Part shown: in pieces, positions 34,851 through 46,024 of the stretch
Layout: every line of letters begins with the position of its first letter
How positions within the stretch are numbered: the stretch's first letter is position 1
NCBI RefSeq assembly: GCF_013368755.1
Contig: NC_049562.1
Location: 2,418,001 to 2,482,000 of the forward strand
From: Talaromyces rugulosus
Lineage: Eukaryota; Ascomycota; Eurotiomycetes; Eurotiales; Trichocomaceae
Length of the DNA: 64,000 nucleotides
Direction: 5' to 3'
The notes under the pieces: model-generated
The model's database searches: none
Told to the model about the DNA's origin: nothing
Seen by the model: the letters and a program-made list of their open reading frames with translations, nothing else
Position numbers and translations under genes: made by a program

Positions 34851-35422
34851 AGAATCAAAGTTTTCTTCACTGAACAACTCTCTCTTTGATTTATGCGCAG
34901 CTGGTTTGTGGGAGTCTCTTTTTTTTTTACAGTAATGGGATATGGATTGAAAAGGCGAGGAACAAGAAACCAAAAAAATTCTAAAGTCGATAGTTCTCCC
35001 TTATTCCCTATTTCGACGTGGGAAAAAAAAGAGAGAGAAGAAGAAAAAAAGGGTATTACAAATAAATATCTTTTTTTTTAACAACTCATTTTCAACCAAC
35101 ATCTGCCTTATTGTGTTCCTTTATTGCAGGGAACTTTTTGTTTTGAAAAAGAGACTATAGAGATGGCTTGGGAGGAAAACCCCTCGTAACGAATCGCGAG
35201 GTCGTCCATCTTAGTCCAGATGTTCGTATTCTCTCTCTTCACTAGTTTACTACTATGTACCAGAGTGGTTTATGAACATTCTGTCATGAGAAAATGGATG
35301 TATGTACCTTTTTTTTATAAATATTTCTTGTTCAACACCAAAAAAAGTTCACAATGTCGATCATTTTCAATCTTCATGTGTTGTAAGAAAACAAAAAACA
35401 TAAAACAAAAATCGAGTTGGTA
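34851..35422. other. Convergent 3' intergenic region between RPS26 and the F-box/LRR gene
   Basis: This is T- and A-rich sequence with several polyadenylation-like tracts. No gene is seen. Confidence 0.5.
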
Positions 35423-38095
35423 TCATGGATAAAGATAGCCGTTTTCAAAATAGTTGCCGAATATATCAACCACGCCAGTTCTACCCTTGGGCTCTGCGTT
35501 GCGGACTACATTCACCTCCCCCGTCCAATGCCCTTCCACATGCGTGGGAAGTGCGTGAGGTGAAGTCGGAGTGCTGGGCGATGATAAAATAGGTGACTCC
35601 ATCCTCTGCGTTTCTCGCCGCTTGTCTCGATCGGCTTTTTGAAGGTCTTCAAACTGGGATTTTCTTGTGCGTCTGAATGTTGCCAGTATGGATACAAGAT
35701 CTACCTTAGGCTCGGTTGCGGTTGTTTTCGTCACGGGATTCGAAGTGTTGGGAGTCGGCGACGATCGTGGGGATATTGAAGACTGCCTGGTTTCATTTGA
35801 ATCATGGGATATTCGGCCTCCTCCTCCTCCTCCTCCTCCCAATGATGATGGTGAAAGAAGCTGCGGAGATGGCTTTCTAGATGACTCGTGAGAAGATCTT
35901 GGTGCTTCTAGTTCCGATAGACTAGAATATGCAGACTCGTCGTCCGAAATAAGATGCACTTTCTGATTCAAGGCCGCCATGGGGAAACTGGTGGTTCTTG
36001 CCTCATCAGGGAAATCTGGCACGCCACATTCTTCGTTTCCGAAAAAGCTAAAATCCTCCATAGCTGCTGACCAAAGCCGCTCGGAATCGGCGTCTCCCGT
36101 TGATGATTTCCAGTCGGTATGATCACGCTGTTGTGGTCGCCAGGCACTCAACTTTTGAGGTTCGCTGGTCGTAGACACGGGGGTTATCTCCAAGACGAGG
36201 CGTTTCAAAGCAAACAAGGATGCAGCGAGTTGGTGTTCTGTTTTGGCCCTATCACGACCTGGTGGGATTGAATAGTCTGCTCTTGCTTGAAGCTTGGCGA
36301 GTAACGTCTCGTCTGAGCATGCAGTAATGAACCGGGTAAGAGAGGAGATGATTGGTGAATCTGCTGGGACATGTGATGGAACATCAGTGAGTACCAAGGT
36401 CTTCACATGGGGTATATGAGAGGGATGCAGGTAGGGGAAAGCCGCATTTCCGCGTCGAAGAGGAAGAACTTTATTCTTTGGTCGCTTCGCAAGGAGTTCT
36501 TGTACTTTCTGGGCCCGCAATTTGGCAAATTGTATCGCATTCTTGCTGTCTAAATCATGCTGGTCTGGGTTATTAGAACAGTCGCCCGGGTCTTCTACAG
36601 CCTCCGGTGCAAAGGTCGAGCCTCGGCGAGGTGGTAATGGTTCATCTTGGTACTGTTCACGTCTGGGTGCGGAAATTGGATGATTCGTAGGAAGCTGTTC
36701 CACTGCAGTGTCTGCTAATTCATAAACGGGGGCATCTCCCGGTAGCTCATGGATTTCCTGTGCGACGTCCAACTCGGCAAAGAAATGATTAATACCCAAT
36801 CCATCCGCTGGCATCTCGGGGAGGAGGTCACTCAGTGACATCGCTTCCTTGGAAGGTGCGTCCTTGGTTACAACTGCATGATGCAGTCTGAGATATGTCA
36901 AGTTTTCCTTTGCAAATATTCCGATTATTGGGGTCAGTTTTTCAGCGCCAGGCAACAGATGAACATTATCGGTGCCAGCAGTGGGTGATAGAGGAGACTG
37001 GCCATGTGTCAACAATTTGACTGTATCGACGGTTCCAGCGTCAAGCAGGTGCAATCTTTTTGATGCAAGAAGCCCGGCAATCCCCTCGACCGTTAGTTGG
37101 TTGTCGGATATGTACAAGTGCGTTATGCCTACATGAGGTAGGTTTTCTATTAGAGAGCGACCCGTGAGAGGGCGAGTAAGTAATTCCAGAAACTTTTCGC
37201 CCAGGTCAGGCCACCGTAGTACTTCGGCTGCATGGTCATTTCTCGATCGACCGGAGGCATTTGATTGACTCCGAACGACTCGTTCTGGTAGGAAACACGC
37301 TTGCATTAGCGATCTGACAGCCATATCCGTCAGCATGTTGTTCCGTATATCGAGAACCCGAACCCTTGATTTGATCGCGTTCGCAAGAAACTCGGCATCA
37401 GCATCCCTCAGTCCAATCCCTCGCAGCTTCAGTACTTGGAGATCCGAAAGGTCGTGCAGCATAGCCAAGACTTGCCGGTCTTTGGCAGGCAAAGTATAGG
37501 ATAGGTCCAGGTATACTAATGCAGGAAACCGATAGAGTGCACGGGCAATGCCAAGTGAAGTCGAGTTTGGCTCTCGCTCCGCCAAAAGCAGGCGAAGATT
37601 GTAAGCATGGCTGGATTGCGTTCCCTCCGCAACGCGTAGGTTGTAGGTCGCATTGTGGTCAAAAAACGGCAGTTTTGACACTATCAATGACTGCAAGTGA
37701 GGCAGATAGTCCAGAATATCTCGGAGCCATTCAGGACGAGGGCCACCGTAGATCTCTGACAGCGCCGGAGGCAAGTGAAGAGTATGCGTAAGAGCGCGGA
37801 CTTTGAGCCGAGCAAGTTTCAACGTCCGTCTGAACCGGGTCAGCGCGACTGCTAACGGTCAGTTTTTTTATACAAGTTTCTTCTGGGGGAGGGAGAAGGT
37901 TTCACCATATACTGCGTCGTTCTGAGTACCAAAGTGTGAGGCGGGGTTTCCCCACAGATGTGGTATAAAGATGGCATGCCATCGACGACTGACAAGCGAC
38001 ACAGCACAGAGATCTGCTGAAGGGATATAGTGCGCGATGAGGGCCAGAGCATCCCTCATCGTGGCGCTCTCGTAAGAGGGGGGTATGGCGTCCAT
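35423..38095 (-). CDS. F-box and leucine-rich-repeat protein
   Basis: Two exons, 38095-37906 and 37848 (or 37851)-35423, give about 871-872 aa. The first exon has an F-box-like motif (residues 15-55: LALIAHYIPSADLCAVSLVSRRWHAIF, then the LWGNPASHF element). The first 350 residues of exon 2 contain leucine-rich repeats, such as LPHLQSLIVSKLPF, FPALVYLDLSYTLP, LSDLQVLKLRGIGLRDADAEFL and VRVLDIRNNMLTDMAVRSL. The C-terminal half is long, Ser/Pro-rich and disordered, with an Arg/Lys helix and a short conserved-looking end (GVVDIFGNYFENGYLYP). F-box proteins usually load substrates onto SCF ubiquitin ligases. The substrate is unknown. The intron acceptor is a TAGCAG tandem, so Ala may be included or skipped. 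Confidence 0.78.
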
Positions 38096-38663
38096 ATCTG
38101 GCAGAGTCTAGAATGGCTGACCATTCCTACCGGGATCGACAGTCGTGAATCGTCGTACGGCGGCTCATTTTCTCGAAACAAATCGAAGGGTGGTCTGCAT
38201 ACATATACACGTTAAAGTCAAAGCCAAATGGGCGATCAAGCTCAATCAAGACTCCGTAACTAGAGTCTACAGCGGTCAAGCTGAGGCTGAAGTAACTTCA
38301 CGAGGACAGTTGTCGGTGGGGCAGCCAATGACGTCGTGGTGCGGACTGGTCCGCAATAGAACGGGTAAATATCAAAACAGTAAATAAAACAACTTCTTTT
38401 TGGCATGAGCCAAATTGGTTATTGAAATAATGCTGGTACTACATCTACCTGGTGGTGTGGTGTGGCCAAATATCAATTGAGGGCCGTATAAATGTGATTT
38501 TATATTTATTTTTCGATTGGTGCTATAAATAGTAGCCATCGTTATACACTGAGAAACCCCTCGCATTGGTAAAAATTTCCACTAACCAATAGACAAAATA
38601 TGACATCAATTTTTGAGAACACTGAAAATGAACTACCATGTACATACCCGGAATCATTATCTG
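38096..38663. other. Intergenic region between the F-box/LRR and LanC-like genes
   Basis: Both neighbours are on the minus strand, so this is the promoter of the F-box gene and the 3' flank of the LanC-like gene. No gene is seen. Confidence 0.45.
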
Positions 38664-40268
38664 TTAAACATGTATGGCGGGCCCGTTGACCTCAAAGAGT
38701 GGCAACCCAAGCTGCTGCGATGAATACTTTATGAGATCCTCGTCATGGTCAACACAACCAGAAGCCTCCCATTCCTCGAGCTGCATCTTGCGTAACCGAA
38801 CCTTGATAACAGCGCATGTCTCTGCCCATGCACAGATCTCCCCAGCCAGACCCTCGCCTAGGCAGTACGGGCGGTCCGGGGCGCGGAAATCAAACGATGG
38901 CTTCAGGCCAGCGATCTCGCTATACGGCGGGCTTTCGCGAGTGAGCATCATGAAAGGTATGGTGCGAGAGAGGAAGTAGTCGCTAGACAAGATCTCGTTT
39001 TTGGTTGTAGGGGTGACTGCTTTTCCGAGTTCGGCTAGTCTTTGCCGTCTCACCTCTGTTTGGAAGATTGAGTTATTGTCGTATATATCATGGAAAGGAA
39101 GGAGAGGCCATATGTTGCCCGTCAATCCGTGGCATAAATTCCCGCCCTTGGACAATAGACCTTCTTTCCAGATCCGTTCGGTGGCTAGGTGTAGTGCGGT
39201 TTCCCATTCGGGTCTCCAGAATTTGTTCAAGAAGAATGGGTTCCGATAGGCGGCGCCTAGTAGCACCAGAATCCCAGGGCTTCCATGGCACAGCTGGAGA
39301 ATAGGCGAAGAGCGTTGTTCGGAGCTTGGCATTGGCGGTATGGACATGGGCAGATGCCCGTCGTTTTCTATGCAGATTTGGCAGAGGCCATTGATAGTAT
39401 CTGCGATCAGGTCGAGGTAGTCTTCTTTTTGTGCAGAGAGAAGGGATACATCGTATGCTAGCAAGATGGAGATAATTCCAGCAATGCCGTGTACTGATCC
39501 CAGCGCGTAATGATCGCCCAACCACGGCCACATCAGGGGCAATGGGGCTTTTCGACTGTGCTGTTTTTCGAAGTCTTGCGAGCCCTGAATGCCAGCCGCA
39601 AGGATGGTATCGACAAGCTTCGGTACATGGTGTAGAATCGGCTCGAGAAGTGGTCTCATCGTAGTCTTTGCCTTCTCCTCAACACAATGCCTTTGGATCG
39701 TGAGCGCCGCCCATAACAGTCCTGCTCGTCCAAACAGCAGTTCATCAGCGCCGAGATTGTGGCCTCTGAATAAAATCACATTGCCATGTTTTGTTGCGCC
39801 TTCCACGGCTTGCTGGAGAATTTGAACATCTTTGTCCAAAACAGCGACTCCCCTTCCAAGCTGGAGGTTCTGCTCTTCGCATGCGGCCAGGATCCTCGAT
39901 ATTACCGGGCCCAGTCCAGATCCAATTGGAGAGTTACGCCCATCTGACAAAGTGATTTCAGACGGTGTCGGAATCAACAGGTCAAGCGCTAGTTTGCCAA
40001 ATCCAGAGCCTGCAGCGTCTTCATTTTGTCCAACAATGGATGATTTTTGGCGTTCTAGTCGGAGAAGGGTGAGGACTATGCCTGATATCCCAGAGTACAT
40101 ATTGCCATGCTCCGAGGGGTCAGTCGGGCGCTTTGAGTTCTTTCGAATGGCATCTACCCCTCTATTGATTGCCAATTGTAACTCTCTCAGCGTGTTTTCG
40201 AGGCTGTCTTTGTTTATTTCGGCGGGTTGTAGTGTGTTGGGGTAGAACTGGGGACGGGTAGTCGCCAT
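38664..40268 (-). CDS. LanC-like protein (lanthionine synthetase C-like)
   Basis: A single exon encodes 534 aa from the ATG at 40268. Upstream codons to 40442 stay open but look non-coding (Cys/Ser/His-rich), and MATTRPQFYPNTLQ is the better start. The alpha-toroid repeats show the GxxG signatures MYSGISGI, LLFGRAGLL, SVHGIAGI, QLCHGSPGIL, NLCHGLTGN and GEGLAGEI. The zinc ligands of LanC are conserved: Cys327 (QLCHGSPG) and Cys379-His380 (NLCHGLTGN). Bacterial LanC cyclises lantibiotics. Eukaryotic LanC-like proteins instead have been reported to add glutathione to dehydrated (dehydroalanine/dehydrobutyrine) residues in proteins. No lanthipeptide precursor gene is beside it. The intact metal site suggests an active enzyme; the substrate here is unknown. 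It is divergent from SPT10. Confidence 0.92.
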   Translation of the reverse strand: MATTRPQFYPNTLQPAEINKDSLENTLRELQLAINRGVDAIRKNSKRPTDPSEHGNMYSGISGIVLTLLRLERQKSSIVGQNEDAAGSGFGKLALDLLIPTPSEITLSDGRNSPIGSGLGPVISRILAACEEQNLQLGRGVAVLDKDVQILQQAVEGATKHGNVILFRGHNLGADELLFGRAGLLWAALTIQRHCVEEKAKTTMRPLLEPILHHVPKLVDTILAAGIQGSQDFEKQHSRKAPLPLMWPWLGDHYALGSVHGIAGIISILLAYDVSLLSAQKEDYLDLIADTINGLCQICIENDGHLPMSIPPMPSSEQRSSPILQLCHGSPGILVLLGAAYRNPFFLNKFWRPEWETALHLATERIWKEGLLSKGGNLCHGLTGNIWPLLPFHDIYDNNSIFQTEVRRQRLAELGKAVTPTTKNEILSSDYFLSRTIPFMMLTRESPPYSEIAGLKPSFDFRAPDRPYCLGEGLAGEICAWAETCAVIKVRLRKMQLEEWEASGCVDHDEDLIKYSSQQLGLPLFEVNGPAIHV

Positions 40269-41023
40269 GATGCCGTGGGACGGGTACGCTCTTGCACTTT
40301 GAGTGTGTATTGTATCAGTAGTGCGATTAGAGCTATGTGAAGGAAGAAATTGTCTATTTACAACAATTAACTCTTCGCATAAGTGCGGAGCACAGAGTAC
40401 TTTAGATCTAGCCAGCCACAAACACACACTACGTAATGACACTGGCGCCTGGGCCGGTGCGGCCCACCAACAGCAAATCTTCGTGCATATTAGAATAATG
40501 CATCAAAGCATCGAAACAGATTGCATTAGTGCGATTCGGACGAAAAAGGGACGGCCCAAAAAAGGGGATCGTCTTACACCGCCTGTAATATACTTATAGT
40601 GTTATTCAAACACTGATATGCTTAGATGCTGTGCTGCCCAATGAAAAAACAGTCCTGGGCGGCCCCACCGTGGGGCCGATGCCCGAGCTCGACCGAGAGC
40701 CGGCTCAGGCACCAAGGCAGTAAGGCAGTAAGGCAGCGCGCCAAGACTCCCAGCTCACGTGACAGCGGTACGATATCTTCTCTGCTGCGTTCTCTTTGTT
40801 CCGGACTGCAGACTACGGAGCGGTCTTGGAAGTGCCAACACAACGTGCGTATCGCTTTCATCGAACCCTTTCGGTAAGGCCGAGACCCTTCCCCAGCGCA
40901 GCAGCCTACCCCTCCTTTTTGCCCCTGCTATCCTCCTGCAACCATGAATTTCTCAAGCTAATTCGTAGCAATGGCAAGGTCAAGCAGCCCTGCCACCTGC
41001 TCCGCGCTTGAGCGCTGGACGCC
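40269..41023. promoter_or_regulatory. Divergent promoter region of LanC-like gene and SPT10
   Basis: This 755 bp gap holds a short direct repeat (aaggcagt about three times near 40713-40735). A CACGTG box lies near 40754-40759. No protein-coding gene is supported. Confidence 0.45.
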
Positions 41024-42616
41024 ATGCCCGCGGCCCATGAGGACCCGGAGGCGCCCATCATAGCAAGCCCTAAAGAGGTCCCCGCAACAATAGGTCCGCG
41101 GCAAGTCACTCTCAGAGACCGCGTTACGCTTGCAACACTGGTGCCCTTCTCGTCTGCAGACGAGGTGCCTCGCTCTCTGCTGGGCTACCTCACCGACCAG
41201 CTGAACCGGGAGATTGAAAAGGGCGACACCTACCCTATGATTGATCCCATCGCGCTGGATCGATTTGGCCCGTATTGGTTTGCAAACTTTGGCGCGGTGA
41301 TGCTGCTAGGTGACATCAAAACCGTACAGGATGTTCAGGCCATGGAGCAAAACCGGACCGACTGGACAAGGACATGTCTCGGTAGTTTCAATATCAGACC
41401 CAACTACCCTGGTCGTAGCAGTCATGTCTGCAACGGCACCTTTTTGGTCACGGATGCATCACGTAACAAAGGCGTAGGAAGGCTGATGGGTGAGGGCTAC
41501 CTGGAATGGGCCCCGAAGTTGGTCAGTATTCAGGTCACTCTCCGGGATTGACATTGAACCGCCCTGACAGATCATTTGCAGGGCTATACCTATTCGGTTT
41601 TCAACCTGGTGTATGAGAACAACGTGGCCTCGTGTCGCATTTGGGACTCACTAGGTTTCAAGCGGATAGGCAAGGTGCCTGGCTGTGGCAGTCTTCGATC
41701 TTACCCAGATCAATTGGTTGATGGCATCATATATGGCCGAGATCTGAGTCTCGAAGGCGAAGACTCAGTTACCCAAGAACGGTTCGACAAAATTCGGTAT
41801 TATTTGAAGCATTCCAAATACCCACGAGGAGCTGATCGAGCCGAAAAAAGCCGCCTCAGAAGTGCTGCCACGCACTACAAGCTTATTGGAGGAGATGATG
41901 GCGAGCCGGAGAGATTGATGTTAAAGGATAAAGAGGTCGTCTCGGATCCTCAGCAGCAGTATGAGATCGCCCGCCAGGTGCACGTCCAGCAGCATGGTGG
42001 CATCAATAAGACGACGGCAACAATTGCTGTAAAGTATCATTGGGTCCGCATCAAGGAGACTGTCAGCCGCGTTATTCGAGACTGTCCCCAGTGTAAAGAG
42101 ACTGCCAAAGCCCCAGTTGTGAATGGCAACAACAGGAATACAGAGCTGCCCGCTACCAAACCAAGCAGCGATCTCAGCATCACGACTCCAAACGGCGCCA
42201 TCACGCCGACCGAATTGATGACGGATGCCGCCAGTGCGCATTCGAATCCTTTTGCTCAGACACATCCGTCTGAGGTGGAACCGCCCGACGACTGCATGAC
42301 CGACTATTCCCACCTACCACTTGATCCTCAAATTATTGACATGAATCCTCACCTCCCACGCTTCCAACACCACCAAAGCATCACAGACCCTTATGAACAC
42401 CAGACGCATGAGTTGCCGCATGTAGCATTTGAAGATGAGTTACGAGCGCACGGCCACAACGATTACCAAGCAATGGTGAACGACGAGTCGGACTCGGAGG
42501 CTCTTCAGCGCGACGCCTTGGGTCTGGTCAACACGCAGTTGACTGATTCCCAGCATGAGCAAGAAATGCTGTCACGATACGTGGATAGGTCTGATGACGA
42601 ACTGGATTTTACTTAG
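41024..42616 (+). CDS. SPT10: SPT10-like protein: GNAT acetyltransferase plus HHCC integrase-type zinc finger
   Basis: Two exons, 41024-41521 and 41582-42616, give 510 aa. Residues about 30-215 form a GNAT acetyltransferase domain. Its acetyl-CoA loop is TDASRNKGVGRLMGEGYLEW and its last strand-helix is NLVYENNVASCRIWDSLGFKRIG, rebuilt across the intron. An HHCC zinc finger follows: His300 and His304 (QVHVQQHGG), Cys334 and Cys337 (CPQC). This finger is the integrase-type H2C2 module used by yeast Spt10 to bind histone gene promoters. The C-terminus is acidic and disordered. Yeast Spt10 activates core histone gene transcription; the same role is inferred. The architecture is diagnostic, but overall length is less than yeast Spt10 (640 aa). 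Confidence 0.88.
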
Positions 42617-43026
42617 ATCAATATTTTGTTTTTTGTTTTTTGTTTTTTTTTTTGGGAGAAGTGTACACAGCGTTACATAATTAGATATCACAATACTCAC
42701 AGCCTTGAAACCTGGACAATTATAATATTTTATCTCGATATCAGATGTTTAATTCATGTTTGAGCATTAACTATCGCATTGTCGTAAGGTTGCACGTGAT
42801 TGGCCGGCGGCTTCGTCTAGAGCTCCATCGAAATTTTGGTGGACGCTTGAAGCACCTTAAGTTCTTGAGGACGGGCCCCGCGTTTCTAATCAAAAATCTC
42901 GAACTCCTTTCGAGAGCCCCCTTCACTATTCCTTGGATAATCACTGTCTGCAGCTTGGGAGTCGTGGCATTTTATTTCTGATTTGATACGATATTTGGAA
43001 ATTATTCCAACGCACAACAAAAAAAC
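42617..43026. other. Intergenic region between SPT10 and CCT7
   Basis: This tandem spacer has a T-rich repeat (gttttttgttttttg) just after the SPT10 stop. A 78-codon open frame at 42745-42981 has no homology I recognise and is not called. Confidence 0.45.
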
Positions 43027-45034
43027 ATGGCCTTCGCCGGCCAAACACCCACAATTATTGTGTTGAAGGAGGGTGTGTGCTATCTGCCTTTTCGTGCCCC
43101 CAGCAAGAACGCCAGCTAACGAAATTGGGCTTTATTATTAGGGACGGATTCTTCGCAAGGAAAGGGCCAGATTATCTCCAACATTAATGCCTGCCTTGCG
43201 GTGCAGTCGACGGTTAAGAGCACACTCGGTCCATATGGCGGCGACTTGCTCCTCGTGGACGAAAATGGCAGGCAGACGATTACAAACGATGGAGCAACTG
43301 TGATGAAGGTACGAATCTATATATCCATTGATCCAAAAACTTTTTTAAGAAAGAAAGAAGTCTAATTCGGATATTCCTTAGCTTCTCGATATCGTTCACC
43401 CCGCTGCCCGCATTCTTACCGACATTGCCCGCTCACAGGACGCCGAAGTTGGCGATGGCACGACATCGGTCGTTGTTCTCGCGGGCGAAATCTTGAAGGA
43501 AGTCCGGGATGCGGTAGAGCAAGGCGTCAGTGCACAAACCATCATTCGAGGCCTTCGCAAGGCAGGCTCCGTCGCAGTCAACAGAGTCAAAGAGATCGCA
43601 CTTGACATGCTGGAGGTTTCTGGTACTGAAGAAAAGAAGGTGGAGACGCTGAGGCGTCTTGCTGCTACAGCTATGAACAGTAAACTGATCAAGAGAAATT
43701 CGGATTTCTTCACAAAGAGTAAGATTTGACGATATCGAGATGGATGTGTTTTAGTTGCTAATATGCAGCCAGTGGTTGTCGATGCCGTTTTATCTCTCGA
43801 CCAGGATGATCTGAATGAAAAGCTTATTGGAGTCAAAAAGGTTCATGGTGGTGGTCTTCAGGACTCGCTCTTTGTGGATGGTGTCGCTTTCAAAAAGACC
43901 TTTTCGTACGCCGGTTTCGAGCAACAGCCCAAGTCGTTTAAGAATCCGAAGATTGTGTGCTTGAATGTGGAACTGGAATTGAAGAGCGAAAAGGACAACG
44001 CCGAGGTGCGAGTTGAACAGGTTTCCGAATACCAGGCCATTGTAGATGCGGAGTGGCAGATTATCTTCAACAAACTGGATGCTATCCACAAGACCGGCGC
44101 CAAGGTTGTTCTCAGCAAACTGCCGATTGGTGACTTGGCTACCCAGTATGTTACATACACACACGAGAATTTAGGTTTCCTTTGTCTAACTTGATGATCC
44201 TAGGTTCTTTGCGGATCGCGATATTTTCTGCGCTGGTCGTGTTTCGGCGGATGACCTCGAGCGTGTGTGCCAGGCCACAGGGGCTTCTGTCCAGTCGACC
44301 TGCTCTGATATCCAAGAGCGCCATCTCGGAACATGCGGTTCCTTTGAGGAGCGACAGATTGGAGGCGAGCGTTTTAACTTCTTTTCCGAATGCCCGGCTG
44401 CCAAGACGTGTACCCTGGTGCTGCGTGGAGGAGCAGAACAATTCATTGCCGAAGTCGAACGGAGCTTGCACGACGCGATCATGATCGTCAAGCGTGCGAT
44501 TCGCAATCCCACCATTGTGGCTGGCGGCGGTGCGTGTGAAATGGAACTGTCGAGCTACCTTCACAGCTTTGCCAACCGAGACGTCGCACACAAACAGCAG
44601 GCCATTGTCAAGGCATTCGCCAAGGCGTTGGAGGTTATCCCTCGTCAATTATGTGACAATGCTGGCTTTGACGCAACTGATATCCTCAACCGACTGCGAA
44701 CCGAGCACCGAAAGGGCAACGTTTGGGCTGGTGTCGACTTTGACCACGAGGGCATCCGGGACAACATGGACGCGTTTGTGTGGGAGCCCAGTCTGGTGAA
44801 GGTCAATGCTATCCAAGCTGCCGTCGAGGCTGCCTGTCTCATCCTGAGCGTTGACGAGACCATCAGTACGTGTTTCTCCCTCCTTTGGACGATATTATTA
44901 AGTCACACTAACTTGCTTTTGCAACTACAGAAAACGAAGAGAGCGCGCAACCACAAGCTCCCCAAAGAGGCCTGCCACCGGGCGCGGCTCAACGAGCCAT
45001 CCGCGGACGTGGCCGGGGCATGCCTAGACGGTAG
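43027..45034 (+). CDS. CCT7: CCT7, chaperonin TRiC/CCT eta subunit
   Basis: Six exons (43027-43072, 43142-43308, 43382-43718, 43773-44145, 44204-44865, 44931-45034) give 562 aa. Group II chaperonin motifs are present: [32 protein letters not shown] (ATP pocket) and [27 protein letters not shown] and [21 protein letters not shown] lie near the end. The eta subunit is suggested by [28 protein letters not shown] and by the Gly/Arg-rich tail ([12 protein letters not shown]). The exon 3-4 acceptor is the CCAG at 43769-43772, not the GCAG just before it: only that choice gives the conserved FFTKMVVDAVL. The protein folds actin and tubulin in the cytosol. Confidence 0.95.
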
Positions 45035-46024
45035 AAAAGAAATAAAGGGAAAAGTGATGATTCTTGCAAGTACTCTTAATACAATACTGTGGAAAAAGAC
45101 ATGGCCTACTACAATGACGGCGGTTGGCTGGATGTAAGATGATTTCTAAAAGAAATATATTAATGTCCATAACTTCCATGAAACGCATAAACTATTATTG
45201 GTGTAGTACGTACTTGGTATTGTGGATATGACATGTGTAGATCTAGTGGGGGGGTGAAAATTAGAATGTCGACCAGAGTGCCTATAGTTCTATATGACTA
45301 TTGATCGATCAATTGATAGTGCCGGAGGTGGCCGAAACGCCACACGGGAACAGCCACGCAAAGTGATGCGTCAGCCACAACGGAGCTCGGAAGTCCCGCT
45401 GTAAGTTGCCCGATCTGGCTAGCGTGACATCCCGATTCTTCAGGTGAGTTGACGAGTTCAGTGTGAATAATAATAATACAAAGTACACAAGTATGCGATA
45501 CCTAAATTCTAAGTATTCGTCAATACTCCGTGTTGATAAATAGCTTGCAGGGTTAAACAAGATTTTGAAAAGAAAAAAAAAGACCTGTCATCGCAAACAC
45601 GACGCGATACGACACGACAAGACCCGAAGACAGCAAAGTGGATTCTAGTACTAAGAATAATCCCGGAAATAATATCATCTCTCTGATCTCACTCCTGCTG
45701 CTTCGCTCAGCTGGTTGGCAGACGGCCTCAGCCCGACCACGAACCCATCGCTGGCACCGACTCCCTGGCGAACCCTGCGCCTGGTCTTAGTCAAGCCGGT
45801 CTAGCTTCTTACGGGCCCCGGAGCGCTAGCGGCAAATAAGACGATGGCCCTTCTCACCCCACCCCGCGTGAATCTCCATGTCATTTGTTATTTTGCTTGT
45901 TTTTCTTCTTCTTTCTTTTTATCACCAACCGCGGCCGTCCAACCTGCTTGCATCTCCTCTTCGCGGCCAGTTTAATTTTCCTCTTGTTTTCTGATATAGC
46001 CGCACAGAAAAAAAAAATCGCGTC
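45035..46024. promoter_or_regulatory. Intergenic region between CCT7 and the metacaspase gene
   Basis: It spans 990 bp between same-strand genes, containing the CCT7 3' flank and the metacaspase promoter. The start of the metacaspase is preceded by a T-rich and A-rich stretch (45890-46019). No other gene is supported. Confidence 0.5.

Noticed and set aside
40269..40442. N-terminal extension of 58 residues on the LanC-like protein
   Set aside because: The extra residues have Cys/His/Ser-rich, non-conserved composition and no targeting signal. MATTRPQFYP is a better start.
42745..42981. A 78-codon open frame between SPT10 and CCT7
   Set aside because: No family resemblance, and the spacer is small and AT-rich. 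Possible only if transcripts support it.
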